Positions 5,775 to 8,140 of a stretch of DNA of 8,140 bases are shown piece after piece. The stretch spans positions 1-8,140 of the forward strand of contig DATFYI010000218.1 of assembly GCA_035315125.1 (NCBI GenBank), read 5' to 3'. This stretch comes from DATFYI01 sp035315125 (GTDB lineage Bacteria; Chloroflexota; Anaerolineae; Anaerolineales; Anaerolineaceae). Both the position numbers and the translations under genes were made by a program. The number at the start of each line of letters is the position of its first letter. Position 1 is the stretch's first letter. The notes beneath the pieces are model-generated. The model had not been told where the DNA came from. It ran no database searches and worked only from the letters and a program-made list of their open reading frames with translations.

Positions 5775-5933
5775 AAACTCTATGATACCTGGATGAAGAA
5801 GATCATTCAACTGCTTCCGAACGAACGAGTTACCCGAGTACGAAACCCGGCCTGGTTGCTGGCTGGGATCTATGAAAGCAAGTTGGTTCACTTGAACTGT
5901 AAACAAATGGCACACGAAATATCCCGGAATTAG
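5763..5933 (+). pseudogene. Truncated IS4-type transposase, N-terminal fragment
   Basis: The frame encodes 56 residues beginning MPITKLYDTWMKKIIQLLPN and continuing with ERVTRVRNPAWLLAGIYESK. This matches, from memory, the N-terminus of IS4-superfamily-like transposases common in Chloroflexota (pattern LYDxW...I..LLP.ERxTRxRNxAWLxxGxYxSxxVHL). Those proteins run to several hundred residues and carry a DDE catalytic domain that is absent here. The similarity fades after VHL at about 42-44, and a TAG ends the frame at 5931. No continuation of the family sequence is seen in other frames before the terminator at 5975, so this is a remnant of a deleted insertion sequence. A good ribosome-binding site (GGAG, 5752-5755, 7 nt before the ATG) is still present. 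The fragment cannot catalyse transposition. Confidence 0.7.
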
Positions 5934-5974
5934 ATCTCTTCAAAGGAACCGCCCTATCTGGCGAGCAAATAAAC

Positions 5975-6002
5975 AAAAAGCCCCCGATTTCGGGGACTTT
6001 TT
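5975..6002. terminator. Bidirectional intrinsic terminator
   Basis: CCCCG (5982-5986) and CGGGG (5991-5995) enclose the loop ATTT. The stem is extended by AAAAAG (5975-5980) pairing with CTTTTT (5997-6002) after one mismatch. A T-run follows the stem on both strands. It can stop plus-strand transcription from the phosphoesterase side and minus-strand transcription from the FecR gene, whose stop is at 6037. Confidence 0.85.
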
Positions 6003-6036
6003 CTGTTATATGGAGATACTTCGTCAGCCAAGTCGC

Positions 6037-6819
6037 TTATGGCGTCGGGGTGGCGGCTCCGTAGGTACACGGTTCTGTAATCCATCTGCCTACCATGGTG
6101 CCTAGCGTTTCTACAGTTACCCCTGAACGCATCTTGCTCAACCAATTTTGATATTCATCCGCGTGTATGCAAACTGGAGGTTGGGGAGCCTTTCCATTAA
6201 AGGTATATCCGGCCATTAACGGTGGATAAATTTGTGTTTTTCCAGTTGTTTTGTCCCGAACTTCGATGGATCCCTTCTCAACGAGGACACACGTCAGTCC
6301 TGCAGACCCAGGCTTATAACAAATCGAATACACAGTACCATCCGATAGAGTAGTCACTTGTGAGTCTTGTGTAATCAAGATTACGTCCGCTTTAGCATTT
6401 TCACCGATTATAGCGCGCAAATGTCCTTTATTTAGTGACAGTATCGCTTCAGTCCGGCTGCCAGTTTGAGTGGTAATACCGCCCACGACCAGTTCCGCCC
6501 CCTGCATGATTTCAACAGTGAATTTGTCAGAATACAACAGTTGGCTGTAGCCGCCGACTCCTACATCGATTATGTCATTGGGGAAAATATGTTGTGTCTG
6601 CCCTATCTCTAAATCTGAAACCGTGCTGCCATGAGTAACTTTTACCGGTAGCTTAACGACGGTCAATTCGAATGGCATAGGTGCGGTGGTTGGTATAACT
6701 GCGGGGTTTTGTGTTGCGACATTACCTTTCGCTGGGACAAGAGTCAGGCACGCTACCATGAAAAGCAAAAGGATGCTTGAAAGATAAATAATAAAATGTC
6801 TAGACTTTGTTTTTTTCAT
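6037..6819 (-). CDS. FecR-domain lipoprotein
   Basis: The 260-residue product has a basic start (MKKTKSRH), a hydrophobic segment at about 9-22 and a lipobox-like MVAC with Cys24. A short linker containing TTAPMP follows. Residues about 65-190 match the FecR domain pattern (PF04773). They comprise NDIIDVGVGGYSQLLYSD (81-98), then MQGAELVVGG, then a segment ending in LNKGHLRAII (129-138), and finally ITQDSQVTTLSDGTVYSI and VLVEKGSIEVRD (178-189). The C-terminal part has cysteines at 167, 177, 217 and 251 that could pair outside the membrane, and ends in ATPTP. Classical FecR regulates an ECF sigma factor, but no sigma factor or TonB receptor is next to this one, and in many bacteria the domain occurs in secreted proteins of unknown role. 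The start has AAGGA (6829-6833) upstream. The gene begins 29 bp after the stop of the WD40 gene on the same strand, so the two are probably co-transcribed and end at the terminator at 5975-6002. Confidence 0.85.
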   Translation of the reverse strand: MKKTKSRHFIIYLSSILLLFMVACLTLVPAKGNVATQNPAVIPTTAPMPFELTVVKLPVKVTHGSTVSDLEIGQTQHIFPNDIIDVGVGGYSQLLYSDKFTVEIMQGAELVVGGITTQTGSRTEAILSLNKGHLRAIIGENAKADVILITQDSQVTTLSDGTVYSICYKPGSAGLTCVLVEKGSIEVRDKTTGKTQIYPPLMAGYTFNGKAPQPPVCIHADEYQNWLSKMRSGVTVETLGTMVGRWITEPCTYGAATPTP

Positions 6820-6848
6820 TAAGCATCATCCTTTAATTGTGGATCTAT

Positions 6849-8140
6849 TTATGGGGTAGCAGGAAATTGATTGCAGGTTTTTTCGTATGCTTGATTTGGG
6901 AAATATTGTGCCCATTCTTTTGAAGTCAGATTACGACCGGCGCTCTGGCACGCTTGAGACTCCAGTTCCCCCAACTGGACGAACCATAACCGGACTGTAT
7001 GATCGCTGCTCCCGGTTGCCAGCCATTGTATATTGGCCCCGCTCTCTGCAGACTTTTTTTGGCTAAAGGCTATGGAATTGATAGTTCCATCCTGGCCAAT
7101 TAATATAATTGAGTCCGAGGCGGGATTAGCAGCACGCAAATCCCATAAGCGGGTTGTGTGGTCATCGCTTCCGGTGGCCAGCCAGTTTCCGTCGGAACTG
7201 AATGCCAGTGAATGGATGTTGTCGTCATGGCCGCGTAAAACGATCGGGTTGATGGCCGGATTCGCGGCGTGCAAATCCCATAAACGGACTGTATGGTCTT
7301 GACTGCCGGTGGCAAGCCAGTGACTGTCGAAACTAAAAGCAAGAACACTGACCGAATCCTCGTGGCCGGATAAGATCAGTGGGTTTGTGGATGGCCCGCT
7401 AGAACTTAACTCCCATAATTGGGCAGTTTTATCCATGCTGCCTGTTGCAAGCCAATGACCATCCGGGCTAAAAGCCAGTGTGGTGACCCGGTCCTCGTGT
7501 TTCTTGAGAGCAATGGGGGCAGCTTTTGGATTGCTCATATCCCACACCCAAACCGTAAAACCGCTGGCGGCAGCCAGCCAGTGAGAATCCGGGCTAAAAG
7601 CCAGGCCGACTACCGGGTGATTCGGGTCTGTATTCATTAAACGCGGGGCTGCATTTGGGTCACTGGTTTGAAGATCCCACAGGCGAACACTTCCATCTTG
7701 ACTGCCAGATGCCAGCCAGCGATCGAGGGTATTTGAAGATGCGCTCGTGCTGAATGCCAGGGTTGTGACCGGGTTTGTGTTGCCGAGCAAGTCGGCCGGG
7801 TTGGCTTGCGGGTTTGCGGTTTTTAGATTCCACAGCCAGATCGTCAAGCCACCTCCGGCAGTCGCCAGCCAATGTCCGGATGAACTAAAAGTGACCGCAA
7901 AGATGGGCATATTGCTTTGACGCAAGCTGAGTGGATTTGCAGGTGGATTGGCGGTGTTCAAGTCCCAGAGCAAAGCAGAGCCATCTAAACTACCTGCCGC
8001 GAGCCATCGTCCATCCTGACTGAAAGCTATCTGGCTGACCTCGTCATTTGGACCTCGTAAAATTTCAGGATTTTCGGCTGGGACAGAAGTGTCCATATTC
8101 CAGAGCCGGGTAAAACTATCGGCAGATCCTGTCACCAGCC
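6849..8140 (-). CDS. WD40 beta-propeller protein, C-terminal part (runs off the right edge)
   Basis: At least 428 residues are visible, and the frame stays open to position 8140. The GTG at 8133-8135 lies inside a WD40 blade (VTGSADSFTRLW), so it is not the true start. Eight full blades and part of a ninth can be counted, each about 42-50 residues, with the pattern VxxLAFSxDGxWLATGSxDxTxRLWDL followed by a linker of the type xxANPxxNPxxLxGH. Blades at about 215-260, 261-305 and 306-350 are the most alike. Those near 80-105 (AGGGLTIWLW) and 177-200 (ASGFTVWVW) have lost the usual Asp. The end, QACQSAGRNLTSKEWAQYFP at 395-412 followed by C421, is a tail I recall from large Chloroflexota and cyanobacterial WD40 proteins that carry a STAND-type ATPase or effector domain at the N-terminus. 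Such a domain would lie outside the window, so it cannot be confirmed. Blades of this kind serve as protein-binding or sensing platforms. The FecR lipoprotein gene follows 29 bp downstream. Confidence 0.92.
   Translation of the reverse strand, partial: LVTGSADSFTRLWNMDTSVPAENPEILRGPNDEVSQIAFSQDGRWLAAGSLDGSALLWDLNTANPPANPLSLRQSNMPIFAVTFSSSGHWLATAGGGLTIWLWNLKTANPQANPADLLGNTNPVTTLAFSTSASSNTLDRWLASGSQDGSVRLWDLQTSDPNAAPRLMNTDPNHPVVGLAFSPDSHWLAAASGFTVWVWDMSNPKAAPIALKKHEDRVTTLAFSPDGHWLATGSMDKTAQLWELSSSGPSTNPLILSGHEDSVSVLAFSFDSHWLATGSQDHTVRLWDLHAANPAINPIVLRGHDDNIHSLAFSSDGNWLATGSDDHTTRLWDLRAANPASDSIILIGQDGTINSIAFSQKKSAESGANIQWLATGSSDHTVRLWFVQLGELESQACQSAGRNLTSKEWAQYFPNQAYEKTCNQFPATP

Noticed and set aside
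4878..5915. Long minus-strand open frame (345 codons) opposite the phosphoesterase gene
   Set aside because: It lies antisense to a strongly supported PF04185 gene and the transposase fragment, and its translation has no recognisable domain. Length alone comes from the codon bias of the real gene.
6849..8140. Regular spacing of similar segments, considered as a repeat array or CRISPR
   Set aside because: The roughly 135-bp period is the coding footprint of WD40 blades. The units are not identical, and there are no short palindromic repeats with unique spacers.

Overview
The window looks like chromosomal DNA of a Chloroflexota bacterium, most likely Anaerolineae-like. This is inferred from protein style, not from a marker gene. 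The signs are secreted lipoproteins with long Thr/Ser/Pro stalks after the lipid-anchored cysteine, a WD40 protein with the C-terminal tail common in that phylum, an HD-GYP protein of a type frequent there, and a transposase fragment resembling Chloroflexota IS4-type elements. Base composition is mid-range and there are no rRNA, tRNA or CRISPR genes.

Layout, left to right. Positions 1-130 hold the end of a short coding-like frame that converges on the first gene. Two minus-strand genes follow: a six-helix membrane HD-GYP cyclic-di-GMP phosphodiesterase (131-1354) and a five-helix membrane protein of unknown function (1518-2096). A divergent intergenic region (2097-2453) carries a second, decayed copy of the sequence found at 5-70. 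Two plus-strand lipoprotein genes come next: one of unknown function (2454-3596) and a PF04185-type phosphoesterase (4125-5660). They are separated by 528 bp of non-coding DNA rich in hairpins. After the phosphoesterase there is a truncated transposase (5763-5933) and a bidirectional terminator (5975-6002). On the minus strand at the right end, a WD40 beta-propeller protein that runs off the window (6849-8140) is followed 29 bp downstream by a FecR-domain lipoprotein (6037-6819), probably as one operon.

How the parts relate. Four of the six main products are membrane-embedded or predicted lipid-anchored, so the region is mainly about the cell surface and signalling. The only clear co-transcribed pair is WD40-FecR. 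I see no complete, clearly novel system. The observations most worth following are a hairpin element shared by the 3' ends of two unrelated genes, an RNA arrangement around the transposase start in which two upstream or downstream arms compete for one partner, a direct repeat enclosing the two left-hand genes, and the unseen N-terminal half of the WD40 protein, which could be a STAND-type signalling or defence ATPase.
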